A stretch of 64,000 nt of DNA from Lactobacillus psittaci DSM 15354 (GTDB taxonomy: Bacteria; Bacillota; Bacilli; Lactobacillales; Lactobacillaceae): the NCBI RefSeq assembly GCF_000425905.1, contig NZ_KE384473.1, positions 312,693 to 376,692 of the forward strand, given 5' to 3'. The notes under the pieces are model-generated. The model searched no databases. It saw only the letters and a program-made list of their open reading frames with translations, and had not been told where the DNA came from. Made by a program: the position numbers and the translations under genes. Positions 25,907-34,539 of the stretch are shown here, in pieces; the first letter of the stretch is position 1, and each line of letters starts with the position of its first letter.

Positions 25907-26390
25907 TTTCATTCCCCTTTTTCTTTTGCTCTTGCTCACTATAAAAAATAAGATAAAGCATAATCAAGAAAATTCCAATTGAAATTGCGGAATCAGCAAT
26001 ATTAAAGATGTTGAAATTAATAAAGTCTAATTGAATCATGTCGATTACATATTTGAGGTGCAAACGATCGATAAAATTACCTAAAATACCACCAATCACG
26101 AAACTTAATCCTAGGTTAAAAATAATTTTCTTGTATTTTTTGTTAAAGAGATAATATAAGCAGGCTCCTAAAGCAAAGATACTAATCAAATAAAATAACC
26201 ACATTTGTCCTGTTAAAATATTCCAGGCTGCTCCATAATTGCGAACATAAGTTAATGAAACAATATGCTTAATAACTACAACTTGATTGTTAATAAGATC
26301 AGGACTAGAGAAGAGATTTACGACGTAATACTTTAAACTTTGATCACAGATAACGATTAAAAGCGAAATAAGTAAATAAAGTAATTGCAT
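25896..26390 (-). CDS. lspA: Lipoprotein signal peptidase (signal peptidase II)
   Basis: 164 residues with four membrane segments. It cleaves the signal peptide of prolipoproteins after lipid attachment. The aspartyl active-site pair is D117 in the block GNFIDR...VIDM and D133 in FNIADSA. The NYGAAWNI motif near residue 51 is the third signature. Its ATG overlaps the fhs stop by one base (TAATG), indicating translational coupling. Confidence 0.94.
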   Translation of the reverse strand: MQLLYLLISLLIVICDQSLKYYVVNLFSSPDLINNQVVVIKHIVSLTYVRNYGAAWNILTGQMWLFYLISIFALGACLYYLFNKKYKKIIFNLGLSFVIGGILGNFIDRLHLKYVIDMIQLDFINFNIFNIADSAISIGIFLIMLYLIFYSEQEQKKKGNENAN

Positions 26391-28063
26391 TAGAATAGAC
26401 CACTAATCTTTCCGTTGTCATCGATATCGATATCAAGAGCAGCCGGATGTTTTGGCAATCCTGGCATATCTAAAATAGAACCAGTGAAGACAACAATAAA
26501 GCCAGCACCATTTTTAAGGGCTAAATTTTTAACGTGTAAAATAAAGTCACTAGGAGCCCCTAAAACTTTCTTATCATCACTGAAACTGTATTGAGTTTTG
26601 GCAATAATTATTGGTAGCTTATCTTTTCCTAATTTAATTAGGTGCTGTAAAGCTCGCTCAGCTTGTTCACTATATTCAACATCTTTAGCATGGTAGATTT
26701 GTTGTGCGACTTTTTGAATTTTAATTTTTAAATCGTCTGTAGAGTTATAAACACGCTTAATTTCACTAGCTTGCTCAGTTAGGGCTACAACTTTTTCACT
26801 GGCTTTGATGCCACCTTGAGAACCCAGATTATGATATTGTACTACTTCACTGTCAATTCCTTGATCTTTGATTAAACGTTGTAAAAGTTCAAGTTCAGCA
26901 TCAGTGTCTGTATCAAATTTGTTAATTAGAACAATTACTGGAACGTTGTAATTGCGCATATTATTCATATGCCGTTCTAAGTTTTTAAATCCTGCTTTTA
27001 ATGCAGCTAAATTTTCCTGGTGTAGATTTTCAGTACTTTGTTCAGCTTGGTACTTTAATGCTCTAACCGTTGCTACTACTACTACGGCATCTGGAGCCTT
27101 TTCAAGTTTGGTTGAGACAAAGTCCATGAACTTTTGACCACCTAAATCACTACCAAAGCCGGCTTCAGTAATCACATAATCACTCATATGTAAGGCTAAA
27201 TTAGTTGCCATTACAGAATTGGCACCATGTGCAATATTGGCAAATGGGCCTCCGTGAACTAAAGCTGGAGTATGTTCAAGGGTTTGAACTAAGTTAGGTT
27301 CTAATGCTTTACCTAATAAAGCTGCGATTGCTCCTTCAAAGTGTAAGTCTTTGACAAAGATTGGATCTCCTGCTTTACTGTAGCCAACTAAAATTTCGCC
27401 GATACGGTGCTTTAAATCTTTAATTGAGGTAGCTAAACACAAGATTGCCATTAATTCATTTGCAACAGTAATTGCAAAGCTAGCATCATGTTCAACCCCA
27501 TTAAATTTACTACCCTTACCAATTGTAATTTTTCTTAAACTACGATCATTTACGTCGAGACCACGTTTAAGCAAAATTTTGTTAGGGTCTAAGTCTAAAC
27601 TATTGTCTTGATATAGATAATTGTCAACCAAAGCGGCTAAAGTATCAATTGCACTAGTTAATGCATGCATATCACCAGTGAAGTGTAAATTAATATCTTC
27701 CATTGGAATAACTTGTGCCATACCACCACCTGTTGCACCACCTTTTAAGCCAAATACAGGCCCCATTGAAGGTTCTCTTAGTGCGATGATGGTTTTCTTG
27801 TGAAGTTGATTATTAATAGCATCAGCTAAACCAATAGTCATGGTTGATTTCCCCTCACCTGCTGGGGTTGGACTGATTGAGGTAACTAGGACTAACTTGG
27901 CTAAGTGCTTTTCTGTCTTAATTCGGCGGATAGCTGACCATTTTACCTTAGCCTTATCGTTACCATATAACTCTAAATCTTCTTCTTTAAGTCCAATTTT
28001 ATTAGCAATTTCTTTGATTGGTAATGCTTTAGTTGCTTGAGCGATTTCGATATCTGATTTCAT
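26390..28063 (-). CDS. fhs: Formate-tetrahydrofolate ligase
   Basis: 557 residues, typical length. It uses ATP to attach formate to tetrahydrofolate, giving 10-formyl-THF for purine and formyl-Met synthesis. The P-loop TPAGEGKST lies near residue 67, and GGATGGG follows at about 110. It is preceded by a small membrane-protein gene (7-nt gap) and followed by lspA with a 1-nt overlap, so it belongs to the same operon. It supplies formyl groups when pyruvate-formate lyase is missing or formate is taken from outside; which applies here is not visible. Confidence 0.95.
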   Translation of the reverse strand: MKSDIEIAQATKALPIKEIANKIGLKEEDLELYGNDKAKVKWSAIRRIKTEKHLAKLVLVTSISPTPAGEGKSTMTIGLADAINNQLHKKTIIALREPSMGPVFGLKGGATGGGMAQVIPMEDINLHFTGDMHALTSAIDTLAALVDNYLYQDNSLDLDPNKILLKRGLDVNDRSLRKITIGKGSKFNGVEHDASFAITVANELMAILCLATSIKDLKHRIGEILVGYSKAGDPIFVKDLHFEGAIAALLGKALEPNLVQTLEHTPALVHGGPFANIAHGANSVMATNLALHMSDYVITEAGFGSDLGGQKFMDFVSTKLEKAPDAVVVVATVRALKYQAEQSTENLHQENLAALKAGFKNLERHMNNMRNYNVPVIVLINKFDTDTDAELELLQRLIKDQGIDSEVVQYHNLGSQGGIKASEKVVALTEQASEIKRVYNSTDDLKIKIQKVAQQIYHAKDVEYSEQAERALQHLIKLGKDKLPIIIAKTQYSFSDDKKVLGAPSDFILHVKNLALKNGAGFIVVFTGSILDMPGLPKHPAALDIDIDDNGKISGLF

Positions 28064-28069
28064 TGGCCT

Positions 28070-28417
28070 CTACCCTTTCTTGCTAAAAACCATAAAAGTT
28101 AGTATATCGTACTTAGAAATTTCAAGTCGATAAATTTTAAAAATCCACCATTGTTTAATATACTTCGGCTTTTGGGATAATTCTTTCTTTTTGCGATAAG
28201 GTAACTTTAGAAAACAGGCTTCTTTAGTTTCTTTAACATATGAGGTTAAAGAAGTATAAGTGGCAATTGCTATAAAAGCAAGGCACAAATATACCGCTGG
28301 CCAAACAATAACCTTGTTTCCTTCAAAAGCGATAATTAAGCCAATTAATAAAATTAAGGTAAGCCAGCTATAATAAATTAAACCTAATCTTCCTAAAAAT
28401 ATAATGTGTTTTTTCAT
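28070..28417 (-). CDS. Small membrane protein, 115 residues
   Basis: Unrecognised. Two hydrophobic segments (about residues 9-30 and 37-58) are followed by a basic, Lys/Tyr-rich tail of about 55 residues that probably faces the cytoplasm. The gene starts 29 nt after an extended -10 element, with GAGGTGG upstream, and ends 7 nt before fhs. It is therefore the first gene of the fhs-lspA-rluD-carAB operon. No enzyme motif is visible. Confidence 0.6.
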   Translation of the reverse strand: MKKHIIFLGRLGLIYYSWLTLILLIGLIIAFEGNKVIVWPAVYLCLAFIAIATYTSLTSYVKETKEACFLKLPYRKKKELSQKPKYIKQWWIFKIYRLEISKYDILTFMVFSKKG

Positions 28418-28446
28418 TTTCCACCTCTTATTACCTAACCTAACTA

Positions 28447-28455
28447 ATTATAGCA
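28447..28455 (-). promoter_or_regulatory. Extended -10 promoter of the fhs-lspA-rluD-carAB operon
   Basis: On the minus strand TGCTATAAT is formed: a perfect TATAAT (complement of 28447-28452) with the TGn extension. It lies 29 nt before the first gene, and no other promoter of similar quality is seen before carB. Confidence 0.6.
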
Positions 28456-28490
28456 AATCCTACAGCTTAAGGGTGAATCTTTAAGTAATT

Positions 28491-28529
28491 AAAATAGTCA
28501 GTTACCTTAAAAAGGTAACTGACTATTTT
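28491..28529. terminator. Long hairpin terminator after nth
   Basis: An 18-bp perfect stem (28491-28508 with 28512-28529) with a 3-nt loop, flanked by A and T runs. It overlaps the nth stop codon at 28528-28530 and also insulates the next operon's promoter. Confidence 0.88.
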
Positions 28530-29169
28530 AATCTAGATATGCATATGGATCAGGATTTTTAGCTCTTGCAGGCATAGTATAGCGTCCAAATAAAATCATC
28601 GCATGGTGAGTTTTTATCCACTTGTCTTGGGGTAAGATTTCTTCGAGTCTTTTTTCAATATCATGAGGTTTGGCAGTTTCTGGGACAATTTTAAATTTCT
28701 TAGAAATTCTAGCAACATGAGTATCAACAGCAATTGCTGGAATTCCAAATGCTTCTGCTAAAACGACGTTTGCTGTTTTTTCTCCAACACCAGGCAAAGT
28801 CATTAATAATTTTTTATCTTTTGGAACTTCACCATTAAAATTATCTACTAACATTTGGGCCATTTCCTTTAAGTGTTTGGCCTTAGAGCGAAAGAGACCG
28901 ATTTTACTAATGTCAGCTTCTAAGTCTTTGATATCAGCTTTTGCCATATCTTCTGGTGTGGGATAATCTGCAAATAATTTAGGAGTAACACGATTTACCA
29001 TCTTGTCCGTTGTTTGGGCACTAATTGCAACAGCACAAACTAAATGAAAAACTGAATCCCAATTTAGTTCTCCTTTAGCATCAGGATACATTTTTAAAAT
29101 GCGATTTAAGACAGTTAAAGCTTCTTGATCAGATAATAATTTTCCTTGCGCTTGTTTTGTTTTTGCCAT
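28528..29169 (-). CDS. nth: Endonuclease III, Fe-S cluster-less form
   Basis: 213 residues. A DNA glycosylase/AP lyase for oxidised pyrimidines. The helix-hairpin-helix LPGVGEKTA holds the catalytic K131, and D149 lies in AVDTHVARI. In E. coli and B. subtilis enzymes the C-terminus carries four cysteines binding a 4Fe-4S cluster. Here the protein ends RYTMPARAKNPDPYAYLD with no cysteine, so the cluster is absent. Its ATG overlaps the dnaD stop by 1 nt (TAATG), and asnS-dnaD-nth is a conserved Firmicutes order. Confidence 0.93.
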   Translation of the reverse strand: MAKTKQAQGKLLSDQEALTVLNRILKMYPDAKGELNWDSVFHLVCAVAISAQTTDKMVNRVTPKLFADYPTPEDMAKADIKDLEADISKIGLFRSKAKHLKEMAQMLVDNFNGEVPKDKKLLMTLPGVGEKTANVVLAEAFGIPAIAVDTHVARISKKFKIVPETAKPHDIEKRLEEILPQDKWIKTHHAMILFGRYTMPARAKNPDPYAYLD

Positions 29170-29804
29170 TATTTTTCTCCCAAGTAAGTTTGAACATCAG
29201 TTGGAGTTTTTAAGCCCATTTTTTGCCAATTTAATAAAATACGATCAACATATTTAAAATTATAGACTTGACTAAGAATTGACTCTTTTAAGGCTAATTC
29301 AATTACTGCTGGATCATAATGATCAATCTGGAGCCAAGAAGCTATTTCTTCTCTTTCGATTGGACTTAATAATCTACCAAATTCAATTTCAAATTGTCTA
29401 ACTAACTTATTGAGTGGATTAGTTTCTTCAGCAACAATCTTATCGCTTTTTTCTAAACTGCGTAAAGGATAATTCTTTTCTAGATATTCATCCATTTTAT
29501 GGTAAAGTCCATTTAAGGAATAGCTGTTACTTATCTTCCCTGTTTGATCGCGTCCCTGCTTTAATTCGAGCATGCCCTTTTCTATTAAGTTTTGTAATAA
29601 GGTGGAAATTGCCAAAGCTGACATGTTTGTTTGACTAGCTAAATAATCCTCACTTGGCAAATAATTTCCTGCTTGAGCAGCAGCTTCTAATAACATAATT
29701 AGGATAAATTCTTCGTCACTAATTCCTAAATTAACATAATTAGAAATTAAAGTATTACTAATGGTAGTAAAGCCAAACTGGCGGTAATTGTTGAAATTAA
29801 CCAT
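29169..29804 (-). CDS. dnaD: DNA replication protein DnaD
   Basis: 211 residues. DnaD helps load the replicative helicase during initiation and restart. The N-terminal winged-helix (DDBH1) part has LGISDEEFILIMLLEAAA. The C-terminal DDBH2 part ends with the YxxxDRILxNW motif (YVDRILLNW, about residues 183-191), needed for single-strand DNA binding. It is followed by nth with a 1-nt overlap and preceded by the asnS terminator 12 nt upstream, so some expression may come from read-through. Confidence 0.9.
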   Translation of the reverse strand: MVNFNNYRQFGFTTISNTLISNYVNLGISDEEFILIMLLEAAAQAGNYLPSEDYLASQTNMSALAISTLLQNLIEKGMLELKQGRDQTGKISNSYSLNGLYHKMDEYLEKNYPLRSLEKSDKIVAEETNPLNKLVRQFEIEFGRLLSPIEREEIASWLQIDHYDPAVIELALKESILSQVYNFKYVDRILLNWQKMGLKTPTDVQTYLGEK

Positions 29805-29816
29805 ATTTCCTCCGTT

Positions 29817-29850
29817 AAAAAAAGTTGAACCCGAAAGTTCAACTTTTTTA
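29817..29850 (-). terminator. Terminator or attenuating hairpin between asnS and dnaD
   Basis: AAAAAAAGTTGAAC (29817-29830) pairs with GTTCAACTTTTTTT (29837-29850) with a 6-nt loop. dnaD begins 12 nt beyond it, and no separate dnaD promoter is obvious, so partial read-through is likely. Confidence 0.75.
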
Positions 29851-29856
29851 CTTAAA

Positions 29857-31155
29857 TTAAGGTTCCATTCTGTTAATCATTCTTGGGAATGGAATAGCTT
29901 CACGTAAGTGATCTAAGTGACAAATCCAAGTGATGGCTCTTTCAAAACCTAAACCAAATCCAGAGTGAGGAACACTACCGTATCTACGTAAGTCTAAGTA
30001 CCATTCGTAATTATCAAGGTTTAAGCCGGCTTCTTCGATTTGAGCCTTAAGAACGTCAAAGTTTTCTTCACGTTCACTACCACCAACAATTTCACCATAA
30101 CCTTCTGGTGCAAGTAAGTCAGCACATAAGTATTCCTTAGGATTTTCAGGATCTTTTTTCATGTAGAATGGCTTAATTGAAGTTGGGTAATTCATGATAA
30201 AGACCGGACGATCATATTGTTCTGAAATGTAAGCTTCATCTGGAGCGCCGAAGTCGTCGCCCCACTTGAAGTCACGACCAGCATCTTGTAACATCTTAAC
30301 GGCATCATCATATTTAAGACGAGTGTAGTTACCTTCTGCAGCTGGACGTAATTTTTCAACATCACGACCCAAGATATTAAGTTCGTATTCGCAATTTTCA
30401 ATTACGCGCTTAACAAGGTATGAAATATATCTTTCTTGAACGTCTAATGATTCATCTTGGTGAGTCCAAGCCATTTCTGGTTCAATCATCCAAAATTCAG
30501 TTAAGTGACGACGAGTCTTTGATTTTTCAGCTCTGAAAGTTGGACCAAAAGTAAATACCTTACCGAATGCTTCAGCACCAACTTCAGCATATAATTGACC
30601 TGATTGTGAAAGATATGCGTCATTGTCGAAGTATTCAATATGGAATAATTCAGTAGTTCCTTCTGGAGCTGAATTCATTAAAATAGGTGCATCAAACTTA
30701 ATGAAGCCTTCCTTTTTGAAGAAGTCATAGGTAGCGTTAATCATTTCGTTACGGATTTGCATAATTGCAAATGGACGACGACTTCTTAACCATAAGTGAC
30801 GATGATCAAGTAAGAAATCAATTCCGTGTTCCTTGTTACCAATTGGGTAATCTTCAGTATTCGATACTAATTCAAGATCACTAATCTTGATTTCATAACC
30901 AAAGTGTGAACGTTCATCTTCATTAATCACACCGGTAATGTAAAAACTTGCTTCTTGACGTAATGACTTAGCTAAATCAAATTTTTCTTCGCTAACGTCT
31001 TTCTTTAAAAGTACGCCTTGGAAAAATGCAGTACCATCACGTAATTGCAAGAACATAATCTTACCGCTTGAACGTTTGTCAGTAAGCCAAACATGCATTC
31101 TGACTTCTTTACCAACGTATTCAGGCGCTTGTTTAATTGAAATTAAATCTGTCAT
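29857..31155 (-). CDS. asnS: Asparagine-tRNA ligase
   Basis: 432 residues, class IIb synthetase. The N-terminal OB-fold anticodon-binding domain covers about 1-110. The catalytic motif 2 lies around [19 protein letters not shown] (about residues 208-226), and motif 3 is [10 protein letters not shown] near the end. Choice over aspartyl-tRNA synthetase rests on the compact length and the asnS-dnaD-nth context. AAGGTGG lies upstream of ATG 31155. Confidence 0.94.
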   Translation of the reverse strand: MTDLISIKQAPEYVGKEVRMHVWLTDKRSSGKIMFLQLRDGTAFFQGVLLKKDVSEEKFDLAKSLRQEASFYITGVINEDERSHFGYEIKISDLELVSNTEDYPIGNKEHGIDFLLDHRHLWLRSRRPFAIMQIRNEMINATYDFFKKEGFIKFDAPILMNSAPEGTTELFHIEYFDNDAYLSQSGQLYAEVGAEAFGKVFTFGPTFRAEKSKTRRHLTEFWMIEPEMAWTHQDESLDVQERYISYLVKRVIENCEYELNILGRDVEKLRPAAEGNYTRLKYDDAVKMLQDAGRDFKWGDDFGAPDEAYISEQYDRPVFIMNYPTSIKPFYMKKDPENPKEYLCADLLAPEGYGEIVGGSEREENFDVLKAQIEEAGLNLDNYEWYLDLRRYGSVPHSGFGLGFERAITWICHLDHLREAIPFPRMINRMEP

Positions 31156-31188
31156 AAATTAACCCCACCTTAGAAATGTACTATCTAA

Positions 31189-31197
31189 ATCATACCA
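31189..31197 (-). promoter_or_regulatory. Extended -10 promoter of asnS
   Basis: TGGTATGAT on the minus strand: a TATGAT hexamer (complement of 31189-31194) with the TGn extension, about 34 nt before ATG 31155. It indicates that asnS is transcribed independently of the ypmB-dinG unit upstream. Confidence 0.5.
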
Positions 31198-31214
31198 AAG
31201 CTTTAACAAATTAT

Positions 31215-31706
31215 CTAGAGATTATCAATATAGCTTAATTCTTTTCCTTTGTTAAAACTGTAGATGGCATAACCATATTTACCATTAGACTTGATATAAG
31301 TAACTTCCCAAACTGCTTCCCCTTTATACCAGCCCAAATTTACTTTATTTATTTTTTGTGCTGGATGCAGTTTAGAGAAATGTTGCAAGATTTTACTCTG
31401 AGAATAGCCTTTTTTGGCTAAGAGATAATATGCCTTTTTACTATTAGGCAAATAGATGAAATAACCTCTTTGTCCTTTTTGATTATTTCCAGCGACAGCG
31501 TAACTATTGACACCACGATTGAGATGATAATATGTATCAACTGTCTTTAAATTGGATTTGGTTAAAGCGATTTGACGAACTTGCTCTTTTCCAGCAGAAA
31601 TATTGTGAGCAGCTAGTCCGAAAACTAAATAATAACCCAAAATTACGATACCGATAGTAATAACAGCTCCAATAATCCATTTATAATAACTTCTACGTAC
31701 ATACAT
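31215..31706 (-). CDS. ypmB: YpmB-like membrane-anchored protein (DUF5590-like)
   Basis: 163 residues with one N-terminal membrane anchor (about 10-31) and an extracellular domain rich in Tyr and Gly, with two PepSY-like beta-strand units (VWEVTYIKSNGKYGYAIYSF near the end). It sits between dinG (2-nt gap) and asnS, where Bacillus has ypmB, and this context supports the name. Function is unknown in the family; a cell-wall or protease-modulating role is speculation. Confidence 0.72.
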   Translation of the reverse strand: MYVRRSYYKWIIGAVITIGIVILGYYLVFGLAAHNISAGKEQVRQIALTKSNLKTVDTYYHLNRGVNSYAVAGNNQKGQRGYFIYLPNSKKAYYLLAKKGYSQSKILQHFSKLHPAQKINKVNLGWYKGEAVWEVTYIKSNGKYGYAIYSFNKGKELSYIDNL

Positions 31707-31708
31707 GC

Positions 31709-34498
31709 TTATCTTTCATACCCTCTTTTAATTTTTTCAATTAACTCTGCCCGATTTTTTTGCTCTAGCTTAACGGGTAAAGCATTAATAAATTCTTGAC
31801 CGTAAGAACTGGACCAAATTCTTTGATCTAAAAGTACAAAAATACCACAATCATTTTCACCGCGGATTAGACGGCCAAGTCCTTGCTTTAATCTAATAAT
31901 TGCTCTTGGAAGAGCATCAGCTTTGAATATATCTACTCCCATATTCTGTAAACGAGTTTGTCTAAGCTTAACTTCAAGCTGATCTGGTGATTCAAATGGA
32001 AGTTTAGTTGCAATAACCAAGTCAATCTTAGTTTTACCGAAATCGACGCCTTCCCAGAAGCTATTTGCTCCAAGAATAATAGCTTGTGTTGCAACGGTGA
32101 ATCGCTTTGCAATTCGCTCATTTGAACCAGTGATTCCTTGAGCTAGGATTTCAAAATCCTTAAATTCAGGTCGATTAACGATAGCTGAATAAACATCTGA
32201 AATAGCATCGAGATTTGTAAATAAAATCAGGACTTTATTTTGAACTTTGATGGCCTTAAGTAAGAAAAGTGGAAGATTTTCTTGATAAGCTGATTCTGCC
32301 AAAAATTCAGGCTCTTTTGCATCTTTTAAGGCATAAGCTTGAATTTGTTTAGGCAAGTTAAAATTATAATTACTACAATATTCACTACAAGTGATTTGGT
32401 TTAGATTTAAGTTGTTTTTACTAAATGTAAAATCACCATTTGTAGCTAAAGTAGCACTAATAAAAACAATCTTATTAAAGACAGCGTAAATTTTGCTGAG
32501 TTGGGTTGCAGGATTTAGTAATAACCAGTTTAAGTTAGTAGATAAAGGATCTGTCGGATCAGTAATAATTAATACGAGTCCAATATTTTCAAATTGAGTT
32601 TGATCAGTTACTAAATCACTCAAAATATATGCTTGTTCGGAATAAAAATCCAATTCATCAATTTGTTCATTAAGTTCATTTAATTGAGCTTCTTCTTTAG
32701 GTAAAAAACTATCAACTCTTTGATATAAGGCATCAATTATTTGGTTAATAATATTTCGAACTTTTTCAATCTGAACTTGCATCCCTGATAAAAGCTCTAA
32801 GAATGTTTTACGATTATTAATAGCATCCTTAGTTAGGGCAATTTCTAACTTATTGTTAGCTAAAAGTTTCTTAGATAGAGCATGATGTCGCTGTTCATAT
32901 AAATAAGTTTGAATAGCATTGATTGAATGAACCATTTCGGTAATTTCTGGGTCGGCTTTATCAATTAAATCTTTAATTTGGCTGTCTTCTTTATAGTGAG
33001 AATAAAAATTATCTTCAGCATATAAAAGCATATTTCTTAAATGACTTAGCATGCCCCAGAAGGATTCAAACTGCAAACTATTATTGTACGAATTCATAAC
33101 AATATCACTGAAACGATGAGCTTCATCAATTATTAAATAAGGATTTTGTCCCCAAATTGAATCTTGATAGTGATTGGCTAAGTATGCCTGATTGGTGACT
33201 AAAATTTCCGCTTGTTCTTGACGAAAGCGGGCTAAGTTCCAAAAATCATATTCAGCAAATTCAGTCCCAACTCTTGCATCCCCTGGGTGTTGAATTTGAT
33301 CAAAGTATGGTGCAGCAAAGTTAGTTGTTTTTAGTTCATCTAAGTCTCCAGTTTCAGTTTCAGTCAGCCAGATTAATATTCCCATTTTTAGATTTAGGGT
33401 TTCTTGGTTATCTGTTTTTTGCATTAAACTATGATAAAACCCATCTAAGTCAAGATAATGTCGACTAGATTTAACTACTTGATATGGTAAATCTAGTCCG
33501 CTTACCTTCATAGCCTGCGGAATTTCTTGTTGAATAAGTTGTTCTTGTAAAATCGTTGTTGGCGTTGCAATAACTAATTTTCTGCCTGCAAACAATTCGT
33601 ATAATGAACTAAATAAGTAAGCAAAACTCTTCCCTGTTCCCCCCGGAGCTTCAGCTATCAAGGCACGTTTGTTAGATTTGAAAAATTGATGTAAATGATT
33701 GATTAAATCTACCTGTCCGACGCGATAAGCAATTTTATCTTTAAAGAGTTCTTTTTTCGCATTATTTGTTTCTGGAAAGACTAAGTCTTGGTAATTTTTA
33801 TTAGTTAAAAGCTTATTTTGCTTACGCAAGACTAAAGTTCTAACTTGAAGATATTCCTTACCTAATGGTCTTTTTTCTTGGCGAGCAACATCTGCAATTT
33901 CTTTAAAGACAAACTGGGTATCTCGTAATAACGATTTACTTAAAGCTGTTAAATTGTTCAAAGTTGACTGCGGCAATTGCTCCAATTTATTAAAAATTTT
34001 CAAAAGTAAACTTGCTGTAGCATATGCATCTGAATCAGCTTTATGTGGATTGGTATGCTCTAATTTCAAAGAGTTGGTTAAATCAGTTAAACGATATGAT
34101 GGCAAAGTTGGAAAAGTTATTTTAGCAAGTTCAACCGTATCAATTGCCCGATTCTTGAGTGGCTTAAAGCCATTGGCGACAAGTTCATTATTTAAAAAAG
34201 GCAAATCAAAGTTGATATTATGTGCCACAAAGATTGTGTCTTTTAGAATATCTTCAATTTGATTAGCAAACTCTTTAAATTCTGGCTGATTGTCAACCAT
34301 TTCGTTATTAATTCTAGTTAGATTTTGAACAGGTAACGGAATTTGTGTCTTAGGATTAATCAAAAAGGAGTATGTTTTTGTGATTTTTAGGTTTTTGATA
34401 ATGGCACATCCGAATTGAATGATATGATCTTGTCCTCTCTTGGTCCCGGTAGTTTCTAAATCAACTACCGCAAAGACCTGATCCGCAAATGCAGCCAT
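31709..34498 (-). CDS. dinG: DinG-family helicase with N-terminal DnaQ-like exonuclease
   Basis: 929 residues. The N-terminal DEDD exonuclease domain starts with VVDLETTGT (about residue 12), with the later H-x4-D signature in AHNINFDLPF and HKADSDA. The helicase part has Walker A APGGTGKS (about residue 285) and Walker B DEAH (about residue 457). The segment between these, where XPD/DinG helicases carry four cluster-binding cysteines, contains no cysteine, as in other Gram-positive DinG proteins. Likely a 3'-5' exonuclease for DNA or RNA ends. It is the first gene of a unit with ypmB. Confidence 0.92.
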   Translation of the reverse strand: MAAFADQVFAVVDLETTGTKRGQDHIIQFGCAIIKNLKITKTYSFLINPKTQIPLPVQNLTRINNEMVDNQPEFKEFANQIEDILKDTIFVAHNINFDLPFLNNELVANGFKPLKNRAIDTVELAKITFPTLPSYRLTDLTNSLKLEHTNPHKADSDAYATASLLLKIFNKLEQLPQSTLNNLTALSKSLLRDTQFVFKEIADVARQEKRPLGKEYLQVRTLVLRKQNKLLTNKNYQDLVFPETNNAKKELFKDKIAYRVGQVDLINHLHQFFKSNKRALIAEAPGGTGKSFAYLFSSLYELFAGRKLVIATPTTILQEQLIQQEIPQAMKVSGLDLPYQVVKSSRHYLDLDGFYHSLMQKTDNQETLNLKMGILIWLTETETGDLDELKTTNFAAPYFDQIQHPGDARVGTEFAEYDFWNLARFRQEQAEILVTNQAYLANHYQDSIWGQNPYLIIDEAHRFSDIVMNSYNNSLQFESFWGMLSHLRNMLLYAEDNFYSHYKEDSQIKDLIDKADPEITEMVHSINAIQTYLYEQRHHALSKKLLANNKLEIALTKDAINNRKTFLELLSGMQVQIEKVRNIINQIIDALYQRVDSFLPKEEAQLNELNEQIDELDFYSEQAYILSDLVTDQTQFENIGLVLIITDPTDPLSTNLNWLLLNPATQLSKIYAVFNKIVFISATLATNGDFTFSKNNLNLNQITCSEYCSNYNFNLPKQIQAYALKDAKEPEFLAESAYQENLPLFLLKAIKVQNKVLILFTNLDAISDVYSAIVNRPEFKDFEILAQGITGSNERIAKRFTVATQAIILGANSFWEGVDFGKTKIDLVIATKLPFESPDQLEVKLRQTRLQNMGVDIFKADALPRAIIRLKQGLGRLIRGENDCGIFVLLDQRIWSSSYGQEFINALPVKLEQKNRAELIEKIKRGYER

Positions 34499-34539
34499 AT
34501 AAAACTCCTTCCCTCTTATGATGATCTTGTTTTATTTAT

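Noticed and set aside
27621-28040. Short + strand frames opposite fhs
   Set aside because: They lie opposite a well-conserved gene, lack ribosome sites and have no recognisable product.
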